A DNA stretch of 57,827 bases from Gammaproteobacteria bacterium (GCA_003560975.1 PWJA01000088.1:1-57827), one strand, 5' to 3'; counted from the stretch's first letter, positions 38,098-48,508 are shown. Numbers and translations are program-made. Notes: generated by a model not told the origin, from the letters alone.

Positions 38098-38685
38098 ATG
38101 GCTAAGAAAACCGCCAAGAAAAAGGTTGCCAAGAAGAAGGTAACCCGCAAGACCGCAACGCGCAAGACTGCAGCCACCCAGGCGCAGGATTACGCTCACG
38201 AAATCTGGCTGGCCGGCCTGGGAGCCTTCGCCATGGCCCAGGATGAAGGCAGCAAGCTGTTCAAGCAAGGCTCGAAGAGCATCGATGACGCCACCAGCAA
38301 GGTCGCTGGCGAGTCGGCCAAGCTGTTCGAGCGCCTGGTCAAGGAAGGCGCCAAGCTGGAAGGCAAGGGCCGCAAGATGGCCACCGATGCCGTCGGCGGC
38401 GTGCGCGGCGATGTCGAAAGCCGGGTCGGCGAAATGCGCAAGACCGCCCAGACCAACTGGGACAAGCTGGAGAAGGTGTTCGAGCAGCGCGTGGCCCGCG
38501 CCCTGAGCCGTCTCGGCGTTCCGACCTCGGAAGAAATCCGCGAGCTGAGCGACCGGGTGGCCGAACTGAACCGGCGCGTGACCGATCTGGCCAAGAAGCA
38601 GCAGCAGGCAAACAAGCCGGCGGCGCCCAAGACGACCAAGAAGGCGGCAGCCAAACCCGCCGAAGAGCCGCCGAAGGCTGGCTGA
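38098..38685 (+). CDS. PhaF/PhaI-type phasin-like protein
   Basis: 195 residues. A Lys/Ala/Thr-rich N-terminus (MAKKTAKKKVAKKKV) precedes the phasin core (YAHEIWLAGLGAFAMAQDEGSKLFKQ, which is the PhaF/PhaI granule-associated motif), a long amphipathic helix with VEQRVARALSRLGVPTSEEIRELSDRVAELNRRV-type heptads, and a second AAKP/KK-rich tail like PhaF's DNA-binding end. Phasins coat polyhydroxyalkanoate granules; in this setting it may coat neutral-lipid inclusions. ATG 38098 follows AAGGAG at 38083-38088. Strong terminator downstream. Confidence 0.9.
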   Translation: MAKKTAKKKVAKKKVTRKTATRKTAATQAQDYAHEIWLAGLGAFAMAQDEGSKLFKQGSKSIDDATSKVAGESAKLFERLVKEGAKLEGKGRKMATDAVGGVRGDVESRVGEMRKTAQTNWDKLEKVFEQRVARALSRLGVPTSEEIRELSDRVAELNRRVTDLAKKQQQANKPAAPKTTKKAAAKPAEEPPKAG

Positions 38686-38750
38686 AGGATCGACGACTAC
38701 CCCGAAGCAGTCCGGGCCCCCCCTCGGCCCGATCAAGACTGCGACTTTTG

Positions 38751-38779
38751 GCCCGGGTCTCGTACCCGGGCTTTTTTTT
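38751..38779 (+). terminator. Intrinsic terminator after the phasin gene
   Basis: GCCCGGGT/ACCCGGGC eight-base stem, five-base loop, eight Ts. Confidence 0.92.
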
Positions 38780-38855
38780 GGTTCATCGCGGTTGGCCTGC
38801 CTTCACGATTGACTTTTCATGAAATGGATATCGCACGAACAGGAGAAATTTCAAG

Positions 38856-38978
38856 ATGAACAACCGCACGGAAAAAAGACGCCCCGACTGGTTCGAGCTG
38901 GTGCCCGCGGCATTGGTCGTCACCGGCCTGCTCGGCCTGGTCGCATCCATCACCTGGGTTCTGACGGGCTCGATCTAG
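38856..38978 (+). CDS. 40-residue single-span membrane peptide
   Basis: A short frame of 40 codons with an AGGAG ribosome site at 38841-38845 (ten-base spacing). The peptide has a charged N-terminus (MNNRTEKRRPDWFEL) followed by a ~20-residue hydrophobic segment (AALVVTGLLGLVASITWVL), so an N-in single-span protein is expected. It stands alone after the phasin terminator and converges with the tetR gene. Not recognised. Codon composition and the good ribosome site support it being real; its function is unknown. Confidence 0.6.
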   Translation: MNNRTEKRRPDWFELVPAALVVTGLLGLVASITWVLTGSI

Positions 38979-39057
38979 TAAGTTGGTTCGCCGTGCTTAC
39001 GATGTTCGCCCTCGGTTCCCCCCTGCTCGGTCGTGTTATTGCCGATCCGGCGCCGTC

Positions 39058-39675
39058 TCAGGTGTAGGCTTCGGCCAGCGCCTGCAGGTGGGCACGGGAC
39101 TCGCCGACCAGGTAGGGACTGATCAGGCTCATGACCTGCCAGGCGGCGCGGTCGGGCCGCACGCCTTCGCCGTCCTGGACCTGGTCGAAGGCCAGCCAGA
39201 ACGTGCTGACCAGGGCCACGTTGCGGATCAGGGCTTCCAGTTCCCGCGCTGAAGCCTTCATCCGGCCGTCGTCAATGAGGTCCTCGCACAGGGAACTGGC
39301 CGATTCCATGGTCAGGCGGAGGATGCCGCGAAAACGCTGATGCAGGCCGCGATGGCGCGCGCACAGGTCGCTCAAGTCGCGGTAGATGAAGCGATAGGCG
39401 CCAATGGTTTCAAAAGCCAGATGCAGCAGCAGCCAGATGTCCTCGATATCGGCGACCCGCTCCTCGGGTGCGGCGAGCAGCTCGAGCATGCGGTGTTCGA
39501 AGGCGGCGAACAGCGCTTCGATCAGATCGGACTTGGTCCGGAAATGGTAGTGCAGGTTGCCCGGGCTGATGTCGAGCTCATCGGCGATGCGGTTGGTGGT
39601 GACGTTGGGCTCCCCCTCGGCGTTGAACAGGGCCAAGGCGGTTTCTTCGATGCGCTGGCGCGTGTCGCGTGCCAT
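39058..39675 (-). CDS. TetR-family transcriptional regulator
   Basis: 205 residues. The N-terminal helix-turn-helix reads RIEETALALFNAEGEPNVTTNRIADELDISPGNLHYHFRTKSDLIEAL, typical TetR. The C-terminal ligand domain (IWLLLHLAFETIGAYRFIYRDLSDLCARH) resembles a TetR C-terminal subfamily common in gammaproteobacteria. It lies 24 bases after the acyl-CoA-binding protein gene and is probably co-transcribed with it, divergent from the acyl reductase gene. An acyl-CoA- or fatty-acid-responsive repressor of the neutral-lipid genes is a reasonable inference. Confidence 0.9.
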   Translation of the reverse strand: MARDTRQRIEETALALFNAEGEPNVTTNRIADELDISPGNLHYHFRTKSDLIEALFAAFEHRMLELLAAPEERVADIEDIWLLLHLAFETIGAYRFIYRDLSDLCARHRGLHQRFRGILRLTMESASSLCEDLIDDGRMKASARELEALIRNVALVSTFWLAFDQVQDGEGVRPDRAAWQVMSLISPYLVGESRAHLQALAEAYT

Positions 39676-39699
39676 GGGCGGTGCCCCGTTTTCGTCGGC

Positions 39700-39960
39700 T
39701 CAGCCTTTTTTCAGCGAGTCCACCAGTTCGATGTAGCGCTGCCGGGCATCGTCGGTTGACGTGCCTTTCAGTTTTTCCCAGGCCTCATACTTGGCCACGC
39801 CGACGAAGTCGAAAAAGCCCGGTTTGTCGCCACTGACATCGCCTTCCGAGCCTTGCTTGTACAGGGCGTAGAGCTTGAGCATGGTGTCGTTGTCGGGCCG
39901 TTCCGGCAGCTGCTTGGCCTCGGCCTGGGCCTGGGTGAATCGCTCGTCAAGATCGCTCAT
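39700..39960 (-). CDS. Acyl-CoA-binding protein
   Basis: 86 residues, the normal ACBP size. MLKLYALYKQGSEGDVSG, GFFDFVGVAKYEAWEKLKGTSTDDARQRYIELVDSL are the conserved helices with the LYxxYKQ ligand motif and KYEAWEKLKG. ACBP buffers cytosolic long-chain acyl-CoA, the substrate for the neighbouring wax ester synthase and acyl reductase. ATG 39960 is preferred over one at 40026 because it matches the family N-terminus. Confidence 0.95.
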   Translation of the reverse strand: MSDLDERFTQAQAEAKQLPERPDNDTMLKLYALYKQGSEGDVSGDKPGFFDFVGVAKYEAWEKLKGTSTDDARQRYIELVDSLKKG

Positions 39961-40131
39961 GGTTTTGCGGTCCGTGGAAGTTGTGGGGTATAAGAGCTTT
40001 CTAGCATGGGCCCGCGGCGGGGTCAATCGAAGCGCAGGCCGAATCTCCTTCGAACTGGCATCATGGCCGGGGTCACGGTATCGTACCCATCACAACAAGA
40101 CTGCTTCGGAACTGAAAGGGAGACCACGTTC

Positions 40132-42120
40132 ATGACCTACTTCGTCACCGGCGGTACCGGTTTCATCGGCCGCAACCTGATTGACCAACTGCTCGCGCGC
40201 AAGGGCACCGTTCACGTCCTGGTGCGGAGAGGATCGAAAAAGAAGTTCAATCGTCTGGTCGAAGAACGCTGGTCCGATCACCGCAGGCGCGTGGTGGCGG
40301 TCACCGGCGATCTGACCAAGCCGGTCCTGGGCCTGAGTGCCGCCGATCAGGAAGCATTGACCGGAAAGGTCCGACATTTCTTCCACCTCGCGGCGGTCTA
40401 CGACCTCAAGGCCAGCGAGCAGGACAACCAGGCCGCCAATATCGACGGCACCCGCCACGCCATCCAGTGCGCCGAGGCCATCAAGGCCAAATGCTTCCAT
40501 CACACCTCGTCGATCGCCGCGGCCGGGCTGTATCGGGGCACCTTCCGCGAGGACATGTTCGAAGAGGCCACCGGCCTGGACCACCCGTATTTCCGCACCA
40601 AGCATGATTCCGAAGGGCTGGTTCGCAAGCACTGCAGCATCCCTTGGCGGGTGTATCGGCCCGGCATCGTCGTGGGCCACTCCAGGACCGGCGAGATCGA
40701 CAAGATCGACGGACCGTACTACTTTTTCAAGCTGATCCAGAAAATGCGCCGCATGCTGCCACCCTGGGTTCCGACGCTGGGCCTGGAAGGCGGCCGGATC
40801 AACCTGGTGCCGGTGGATTTCGTGGCCCGGGCCATGGACCACATCGCCCACAAGCCGAAGCTGGATCGGCAGTGTTTCCACCTGACCGATCCGTCGCCGA
40901 AACGGATCGGCGAGGTGATGAACCTGTTTGCCGAAGCCGCCCACGCTCCGCTGATGTCCATGCGTCTGGACGCGCGCCTGTTCTCGTTCATCCCCGCGCC
41001 GGTCAAGCAGGGGCTGGGCATGCTGCCGCCGGTCCGCAGGATCATCAACCAGGTTCTCAAGGACCTCGGCATCCCCAAGGACATGCTGACCTTCTTCAAC
41101 TATCCGACCCACTTCGACACCCGCGACGCCGAACGGGCGCTGAAAGGGTCGGGGATCAGCGTGCCGGCGCTCGACAGCTACGCCTGGGTGCTGTGGGATT
41201 ACTGGGAGCGGCACCTGGACCCGGAACTGTTCATCGACCGCTCGCTGTCCGGTCGGGTGCGCGACAAGGTGGTCTTGATCACCGGCGCCTCGTCCGGCAT
41301 CGGCAAGGCCACCGCCCTGATGATGGGACAGGCCGGGGCGCGGACGATCATCGTCGCCCGCGGCGAGGAGCAGCTGCTCGAGACCAAGGCCGAAATCGAG
41401 GCCGAAGGCGGTCAGGTGTTTGCCTACACCTGCGATCTTGCCGATCTGAGCGACGCTGAACGACTGATCGAGCAGGTTCTGGCCGATCATGGCCATGTCG
41501 ATATCCTGGTCAACAATGCCGGTCGATCGATTCGCCGCTCGATCTCCTTGTCCTACGACCGCTTCCATGATTTCGAGCGCTGCATGCAGCTGAACTATTT
41601 CGGTGCGCTGAAGCTCATCATGGGGTTTCTGCCGGTCATGGAGCAGCGCCGCAGCGGTCAGATCATCAATATCTCGTCGATTGGCGTGCTGTCCAACGCA
41701 CCGCGTTTTTCGGCCTACGTGGCTTCGAAGTCGGCGCTGGATGCATTTTCGCGTTGCGCCGCCTCGGAATTCAATGATTCGGGCGTTTCGTTTACCACCA
41801 TCAACATGCCGCTGGTGCGCACGCCCATGATCGCGCCGACCAAGATGTATGAGTCCGTGCCGACCATCACCCCGGAAGATGCCGCGGACATGGTCAAGGA
41901 GGCCGTGATCTACCGGCCCCAGCGGATCGCCACCCGCCTGGGGATTTTTGCCCAGGTGCTGCACTCGGTCGCGCCGAAGAGTTCGGAGATCATCATGAAC
42001 TCGGCGTTCCGGATGTTCCCCGACTCTTCGGCGGCGAAAGGCGAGCAGGGCAGCAGGGACGAAAAAGCCACCCAGGAACAGGTTGCTTTCGCCTCGCTCA
42101 TGCGCGGCATCCACTGGTAG
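40132..42120 (+). CDS. Two-domain SDR protein, putative fatty acyl reductase
   Basis: 662 residues. The N-terminal Rossmann domain (TGGTGFIGR at 6-14; YFRTK at about 153-157) is of the thioester-reductase/male-sterility type that reduces acyl-CoA to aldehyde. The C-terminal classical SDR domain (TGASSGIG at 384-391; NNAGRSIRRSI; Y529-x-x-x-K533 in YVASK) would reduce the aldehyde to alcohol. Bifunctional bacterial enzymes of this kind supply fatty alcohols for wax esters. ATG 40132 follows an AAAGGGAGA site. Adjacent to ACBP and tetR genes; it converges with the patatin gene. Confidence 0.85.
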   Translation: MTYFVTGGTGFIGRNLIDQLLARKGTVHVLVRRGSKKKFNRLVEERWSDHRRRVVAVTGDLTKPVLGLSAADQEALTGKVRHFFHLAAVYDLKASEQDNQAANIDGTRHAIQCAEAIKAKCFHHTSSIAAAGLYRGTFREDMFEEATGLDHPYFRTKHDSEGLVRKHCSIPWRVYRPGIVVGHSRTGEIDKIDGPYYFFKLIQKMRRMLPPWVPTLGLEGGRINLVPVDFVARAMDHIAHKPKLDRQCFHLTDPSPKRIGEVMNLFAEAAHAPLMSMRLDARLFSFIPAPVKQGLGMLPPVRRIINQVLKDLGIPKDMLTFFNYPTHFDTRDAERALKGSGISVPALDSYAWVLWDYWERHLDPELFIDRSLSGRVRDKVVLITGASSGIGKATALMMGQAGARTIIVARGEEQLLETKAEIEAEGGQVFAYTCDLADLSDAERLIEQVLADHGHVDILVNNAGRSIRRSISLSYDRFHDFERCMQLNYFGALKLIMGFLPVMEQRRSGQIINISSIGVLSNAPRFSAYVASKSALDAFSRCAASEFNDSGVSFTTINMPLVRTPMIAPTKMYESVPTITPEDAADMVKEAVIYRPQRIATRLGIFAQVLHSVAPKSSEIIMNSAFRMFPDSSAAKGEQGSRDEKATQEQVAFASLMRGIHW

Positions 42121-42134
42121 CGACCGGCAGGATC

Positions 42135-42192
42135 GGAGCCGCGCTTCGTAGCGGAATCGGCTCCCGGGCTGCGGCCTGAAAAAGCGGGCCGC
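42135..42192. repeat. Two tandem inverted repeats between convergent genes
   Basis: GGAGCCG (42135-42141)/CGGCTCC (42158-42164) encloses a CGC/GCG inner pair, and GCGGCC (42171-42176)/GGCCGC (42187-42192) forms a second hairpin with an A-rich loop. They fill the gap between the acyl reductase and patatin genes. Possible bidirectional terminator or REP-like element; no clear T-tract. Confidence 0.45.
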
Positions 42193-42195
42193 GCC

Positions 42196-43428
42196 TCAGC
42201 GGCTGATGATGCGTTCGAGCTGGTCCAGGCTGCGCGCCAGGCTGTTGCCCATCGGGGCAAGAAAGCGCTTCTCGACGCTCATGCTTTCAACGAAACTGCG
42301 GTCCTGCTGCAGGACCCGGCGGTTGAGGCCCAGACCGTACGGCTCCAGGAAACGCTCCAGGTCGTCGGCGCGTTCCAGCAACTCGGCGCGCGTCGTGCGA
42401 TAGCTGTGATCGACCAACTCGTTGCGTGAGCCATAGCTGAACACGTTGGTAAAGAACATGCGCTCGTCGTTGCGGTTGGGTTCGACCAGCAGAATCGAGG
42501 AATCGGGGAATTCGGTGCGGTATTTCGCCATTCCGACCTGCATGCGCGACTGGATGAGGGAGCGGAAGGTCTGCGACAGCACCACCGGCAGCCCCCCCTT
42601 GATCATGCGGCTGGAGCTGCGGCCATCGGGCGGGACCGCGGGATCGAGCTCGGCGTCGTAGGGCACCAGGGGATTGATCCCGATCAGCAGGTCGGCGCCT
42701 TCCTTGAGCGCAACCGAGGCGTGCAGGGTCCGGCGCAAGGCGCCGTCCACGTAGTAATGACCGTCGATTTCGACCGGCGGGTAGAGGCCGGGCAGGGCGG
42801 CCGAGGCCTGAACCGCGGTCGAGATGGGCACCTGGTCCCGGCCCGGCTCGCCGAAACGAACCGCCTGGCCGGTTTCCAGGTCGACCGCCACGATGCGCAG
42901 GCACGCGGCCAGCTCGCGAAAGTCGTTGCTGCGGCCCGGGCGCGACAGGACGCCGGCGACGAAGTGATCGATGCTGTGGTTGTCGAAGATCCCGGTGGGA
43001 ATCAGGCGGCTCAAGCTTTCGATGCTTTCCAGGTGGGCGATGCGCTCGGGGTGCCGGATGGCCTCGGTCAGCAAATCGAGGACGACGCCCGGCACGCTGA
43101 CGGCGCGGTTGAAATACTCTCGAACGGCCGGGCGAAGAAACAGATCGGGCTGGAAGCGGAACTCGGCGTCGGGCGAGCTCATGAAGATCCGGCTCATCTG
43201 GGTGGTCGTGATCTGGTTGGCCAGGCTGGCCGACAAAAACGAGCCGGAGCTGACCCCGACGTAGATGTCGAGACCGTGCATCTGGACGCCGTCGATGGCC
43301 TCTTCCAGGGCCTGCAGGGCGCCAAGCTCGTAAATCGCGCCCAGCGGGCCGCCCCCGGCGATGGCCAGGCCGATGACGGGTCTGCGGCCTTTCAGGTCGG
43401 GTTGGGTGGCAGGTGTCAGTTTGAGCAT
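42196..43428 (-). CDS. Patatin-like phospholipase/lipase
   Basis: 410 residues from ATG 43428. The oxyanion loop GGGPLG is at 25-30, the nucleophile S60 in GVSSG (58-62) and the catalytic Asp in DGA at 228-230: a complete patatin Ser-Asp dyad. C-terminal ~140 residues (FYDAELDP... to QLERIISR) are a family-specific extension. No signal peptide. In this cluster it could hydrolyse stored wax esters or triacylglycerol, or membrane lipids. An in-frame ATG at 43548 would add 40 low-complexity basic residues and is considered less likely. Confidence 0.9.
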   Translation of the reverse strand: MLKLTPATQPDLKGRRPVIGLAIAGGGPLGAIYELGALQALEEAIDGVQMHGLDIYVGVSSGSFLSASLANQITTTQMSRIFMSSPDAEFRFQPDLFLRPAVREYFNRAVSVPGVVLDLLTEAIRHPERIAHLESIESLSRLIPTGIFDNHSIDHFVAGVLSRPGRSNDFRELAACLRIVAVDLETGQAVRFGEPGRDQVPISTAVQASAALPGLYPPVEIDGHYYVDGALRRTLHASVALKEGADLLIGINPLVPYDAELDPAVPPDGRSSSRMIKGGLPVVLSQTFRSLIQSRMQVGMAKYRTEFPDSSILLVEPNRNDERMFFTNVFSYGSRNELVDHSYRTTRAELLERADDLERFLEPYGLGLNRRVLQQDRSFVESMSVEKRFLAPMGNSLARSLDQLERIISR

Positions 43429-43548
43429 GGTCAACCTCAGGCCTTCATTGGCGAGCGGGGGCGGCGATCGGGGCGGAGCACGGAGTGGTTGCGCCGCGAG
43501 ACGGCGCGCGCTGGCCGGATTCCGAACCGTGCGAGGTAGCCGCTTCAT

Positions 43549-43554
43549 TATAAT
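43549..43554 (+). promoter_or_regulatory. TATAAT -10 for the peroxiredoxin gene
   Basis: ATTATAAT (43547-43554) is self-complementary, giving a TATAAT on each strand. The plus-strand copy is 79 bases before the bcp ATG; the minus-strand copy could serve the patatin gene. Neither has a good -35. Confidence 0.45.
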
Positions 43555-43632
43555 GCAAGCCTTGCCCAGTTTTTGGGCACCGCCAGGCGGTGCGGTCGCC
43601 GACCGAATCCGCCAGTTTGCCGGAGAAACGCC

Positions 43633-44082
43633 ATGACCGCCGCGCTCGATCAAACCGCGCCCGACTTCACTCTGCCGGATCAGGACAACCAGCCGTTTCA
43701 ACTATCGGAGCATCGCGGCCAGCGTCTGCTGCTGGTGTTTTATCCGGGCGATGATACGCCGGTCTGCACCCGGCAGCTGTGCGATTACCGCGATGGTCTG
43801 GAGGCGTTCGCCGACCTCGATGTGACCGTGATCGGCGTGAGCCCGGACGATGCCGAGTCCCACCGCGCGTTCCGCGAAAAACACGGGCTGCCGTTCACGC
43901 TGCTCAGCGATCCGGAGCTCGAGGTGGCGGAAAAATATGACTGCAAAGCCCTGATTGGCATGAAAAGAGGGGTGTTTCTTCTCGACGAGGAACAGCGCAT
44001 CCGGTATCGCCACGTGGAAACGGTTGCCGTTTTTCGCCGCAAGCGCGAGGAATTGATCGAGGCGATTCGTAAGCTGCGATGA
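43633..44082 (+). CDS. bcp: Thiol peroxidase, BCP/PrxQ type
   Basis: 149 residues. The peroxidatic C45 (in TPVC) and resolving C50 (in CTRQLC) have the five-residue spacing of E. coli BCP, giving an intramolecular disulfide. VIGVSPDDAESHRAFREKHGLPFTLLSDPE matches the family. Reduces H2O2 and organic peroxides with thioredoxin. Its stop overlaps the next start by four bases (ATGA). Confidence 0.95.
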   Translation: MTAALDQTAPDFTLPDQDNQPFQLSEHRGQRLLLVFYPGDDTPVCTRQLCDYRDGLEAFADLDVTVIGVSPDDAESHRAFREKHGLPFTLLSDPELEVAEKYDCKALIGMKRGVFLLDEEQRIRYRHVETVAVFRRKREELIEAIRKLR

Positions 44083-44801
44083 GCGAGTCGGCCTCCTACG
44101 CGCATCTGCAGGAGCAGATTCGGCGCAGCCAGGCGATCACGGCGCGGGTCGAGGCGCTGGACGTGCCCCGAGCCCGATCGCTGGCCCGCCTGCAGCACTG
44201 GCAACGCCGGCGCCTGGATGCGACCTACCAGGACCTGCGCGACCAGCCGCGCTACCTGCCGGCCTGCGACTTCTTTCTCCACGAGCTCTACGGCGGCCGC
44301 GACGTGGTCGAGCGCGATCGCCAGCTCAAGCGGGCCGCACCGGTGATGCGGCGCTTTCTGCCCGATCACCTGCTGGCCGCGGTCGGCGATGCCATGCAGC
44401 TGCAGGCGGTCAGCCTCGAGTTCGATCTGGCCGTGTCGGACCTTCTGGTCGACGTCGAGAACATTACCCAGCCCGAATACGCCCGCGCCTACCGCCAGCA
44501 CGGCGACTGGGAAGGGCGCGAGCGCCAGCTGCGACTGATTCGCGAGCTCGGCGAACTGCTCGGTGAAACGGTCCAGAAACCGCTGGTCCACAGGCTGGTT
44601 CAGCTGATGCACGGGCCTGCCGTGGTGGCGGGCTTTCGGATGCTGCAGGAGTTCCTGCGCGATGGCCTGAACGCCTTTGCCGAAATGGGCGCAGCGGATT
44701 ATTTCCTGGATACGATCAGCGAGCGCGAAGGCACGGCGCTGCGGCACATGCGGGCGGGCCGGGACTGGCCATTCGAGGAGTGGGCCGGGCGGGGGCCCTG
44801 A
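44079..44801 (+). CDS. Conserved helical protein of unknown function (FFLHELYGGRD)
   Basis: 240 residues, predicted all helical, no signal peptide or membrane span. Distinctive motifs are ACDFFLHELYGGRDVVERDRQLKRAAPVMRRFLP near residue 62-95, VSLEFDLAVSDLL and a long helix with PLVHRLVQLMHGPAVVAGFRMLQEFLRDGLNAF. I recognise no enzyme or binding motif. It is translationally coupled to bcp by an ATGA overlap and precedes typA, so it may share the oxidative-stress or translation context of these neighbours. Function not assigned. Confidence 0.75.
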   Translation: MSESASYAHLQEQIRRSQAITARVEALDVPRARSLARLQHWQRRRLDATYQDLRDQPRYLPACDFFLHELYGGRDVVERDRQLKRAAPVMRRFLPDHLLAAVGDAMQLQAVSLEFDLAVSDLLVDVENITQPEYARAYRQHGDWEGRERQLRLIRELGELLGETVQKPLVHRLVQLMHGPAVVAGFRMLQEFLRDGLNAFAEMGAADYFLDTISEREGTALRHMRAGRDWPFEEWAGRGP

Positions 44802-44808
44802 GGACGGG

Positions 44809-44814
44809 TATACT
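44809..44814 (+). promoter_or_regulatory. Probable -10 element for typA
   Basis: TATACT 34 bases upstream of the typA ATG. Confidence 0.45.
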
Positions 44815-44847
44815 ACGCGCCCTTGCAGCGCGCGACCCTTGAGCGTC

Positions 44848-46656
<1,809 letters not shown>

Positions 46657-46729
46657 TGATCCGTCCGGGTGCCCCGGTCCGCGCCGCTCGATGGGCCGTG
46701 CTCGGCCTGCGCAAGGAGGTCTGAGGATC

Positions 46730-48508
46730 ATGGGGCCAGGGGCTGAAGCAGGAGGGTGGTTCAACCTCAAGCCAGTCCTTGCCGGCCTTGTGCTGATCGT
46801 CCTGTGCGATGGCGTTTTCGCCGAACCCGATCTTCGCAGCCGGCTCGACGAAGCCCGGCGCGTCAGCTACCAGGAGCACTGGCAGCAGGCGCAGGCGATG
46901 CTCGACGACCTCGCAGATCGAATTGACCCGTCGGACGTGCGCGAGTACGCCGATTTTCATCTCCTCGAGGCCCGTCATCTGGTGCTGGCCGAGCGGGAGG
47001 AGGAAGCACTGCAGCGTGCGGCCGAATTGCTGGAACTGGACCTGGCCGACGACCAGCGGCTGCGGGCCCTTCAGTTCAGCGCCAACATCGGTGTCCTGCT
47101 GCGCCAGTACGAGCGCGCGTTCGAGTATCTCGGCCGAGCCCTGGCGATACGGGTCGAACTGGAGGATCCGGCTCCGCAGATTGCGACCCTCAACATGGCC
47201 AGCTACATGTTCGGACGGGTCGGCGAATACGAGCGCGGGATCCGCTACGGCGAGCGCGCCGTGGCCCTGGCGCGCGACCTGGCCGGACCCGCCGAGGTCT
47301 GCGTGGCGCTGCAGCGCCTGGCGCCGGTCTACAAGTGGGCCGGCCAGCCCGAGCGCTCGGAGCAGGCCTATCGAGACGGCATTGACGCCTGTCAGGGGGT
47401 CGGCAACGCGTTGTTTGTCGGCGTGCTGCAGCACGGGCTGGCCGATCTGCTGCGCCAGCGCGGGCGCCTCGAAGAGGCCATGGATCTGGCCGAGCAGGCG
47501 ATCGCCGGACTGGAGCGTGCGATCTATCCGTTGGGCGAATACGAGGCGCGCCTGGTCCGGGCCGAAATCCTGCACGACCTGGGCCGGCCGGGCGCGGTCG
47601 AACAGGCCGACCTGCTGCGCTTGTCCGAGTATTTCGGCGAGCGTGAGGTTTGGGATCAGGCCGCTCGTCTCGAGATGCTGCTGAGTCGCATGGCCGACGT
47701 CGACGGCGATGCTGCCCGGGCGCTGGAGCATTTGCACCGGGCCCTGCAGGCCCGTGAATCCTTTCTTGGTCGCGAGCGGGCCATGCGCCTGGCCTATCTC
47801 CAGGTCGAATTCGACGCGCGCTTCCAGGAGCAGGAAATCGAACTGCTGCGAGAGTCGACGCGGGTCGCGCAGCTGGAGGCCCAGACCGCGGTCCAGCAGC
47901 GGCGTGTTCGCACGCTCGGCATGCTTCTGGTCGGGCTGACTTTCCTGGTCCTGCTGGCAGCGCTGCTGCGCGTGTTTCGCAGCCGCCGCCGCTTTCGCGA
48001 CCTGTCGAGGCGGGACCATCTGAGCGGATTGGCCAACCACGGCTGGTTTTTCGAGCGCGCCCAGAGCCTGCTCGATCAGTTCCTCGCCGAGCGCCCGGGC
48101 GGTCTCTTGATCCTCGTGGTTGCCGACATCGATCATTTCAAGAAAATCAACGACCGCTTCGGCCATCGGGCAGGCGATGAAGTCCTCGGTCGCACCGCCC
48201 GCCGGATGCGCGAATCGTTTCCCGAGCACGCCCTGATCGGACGGATCGGCGGGGAAGAATTCGCCGTGCTGATCCGGGCCGACCGTCTCGACACGGTGCT
48301 CGGCTTCATCGAGCGCTTCCGCCGACCCGACCCGGATTCCATCCGCGCCGACGATCCCGAGGTTACCCTCAGCTTTGGCCTGAGCTGTCATCAGCCCGGC
48401 GACGATATCGAAGCCTTGCGCGAGCGCGCCGACCGGGCCTTGTACGCGGCCAAGGCGGCCGGACGCGACTGCTACCGGCTCGACGCGAATTGCTCCGCGC
48501 TGCGCTGA
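46730..48508 (+). CDS. TPR-containing diguanylate cyclase (GGDEF)
   Basis: 592 residues. A signal peptide or membrane anchor near residues 12-30, a periplasmic TPR-like region (about 35-370; for example LEEAMDLAEQAIAGLERAI), a coiled coil, a transmembrane helix (about 391-413, LGMLLVGLTFLVLLAALL), then the GGDEF domain with GGEEF at 507-511 and the DHFKKINDRFGHRAGDEVL motif. GGEEF supports catalytic activity; no RxxD I-site lies five residues ahead, so product inhibition is unlikely. It probably senses a periplasmic protein or peptide and makes c-di-GMP. AAGGAGG at 46713-46719 supports ATG 46730. Confidence 0.92.
   Translation: MGPGAEAGGWFNLKPVLAGLVLIVLCDGVFAEPDLRSRLDEARRVSYQEHWQQAQAMLDDLADRIDPSDVREYADFHLLEARHLVLAEREEEALQRAAELLELDLADDQRLRALQFSANIGVLLRQYERAFEYLGRALAIRVELEDPAPQIATLNMASYMFGRVGEYERGIRYGERAVALARDLAGPAEVCVALQRLAPVYKWAGQPERSEQAYRDGIDACQGVGNALFVGVLQHGLADLLRQRGRLEEAMDLAEQAIAGLERAIYPLGEYEARLVRAEILHDLGRPGAVEQADLLRLSEYFGEREVWDQAARLEMLLSRMADVDGDAARALEHLHRALQARESFLGRERAMRLAYLQVEFDARFQEQEIELLRESTRVAQLEAQTAVQQRRVRTLGMLLVGLTFLVLLAALLRVFRSRRRFRDLSRRDHLSGLANHGWFFERAQSLLDQFLAERPGGLLILVVADIDHFKKINDRFGHRAGDEVLGRTARRMRESFPEHALIGRIGGEEFAVLIRADRLDTVLGFIERFRRPDPDSIRADDPEVTLSFGLSCHQPGDDIEALRERADRALYAAKAAGRDCYRLDANCSALR

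Noticed and set aside
38809-38832. TTGACT with GATATC as a promoter for the 40-residue peptide
   Set aside because: The spacer is only 12 bases, too short for a sigma-70 promoter.
43429-43548. N-terminal extension of the patatin protein from ATG 43548
   Set aside because: The added 40 residues are basic, low-complexity, and the ATG sits on the ATTATAAT box; ATG 43428 fits the family better.
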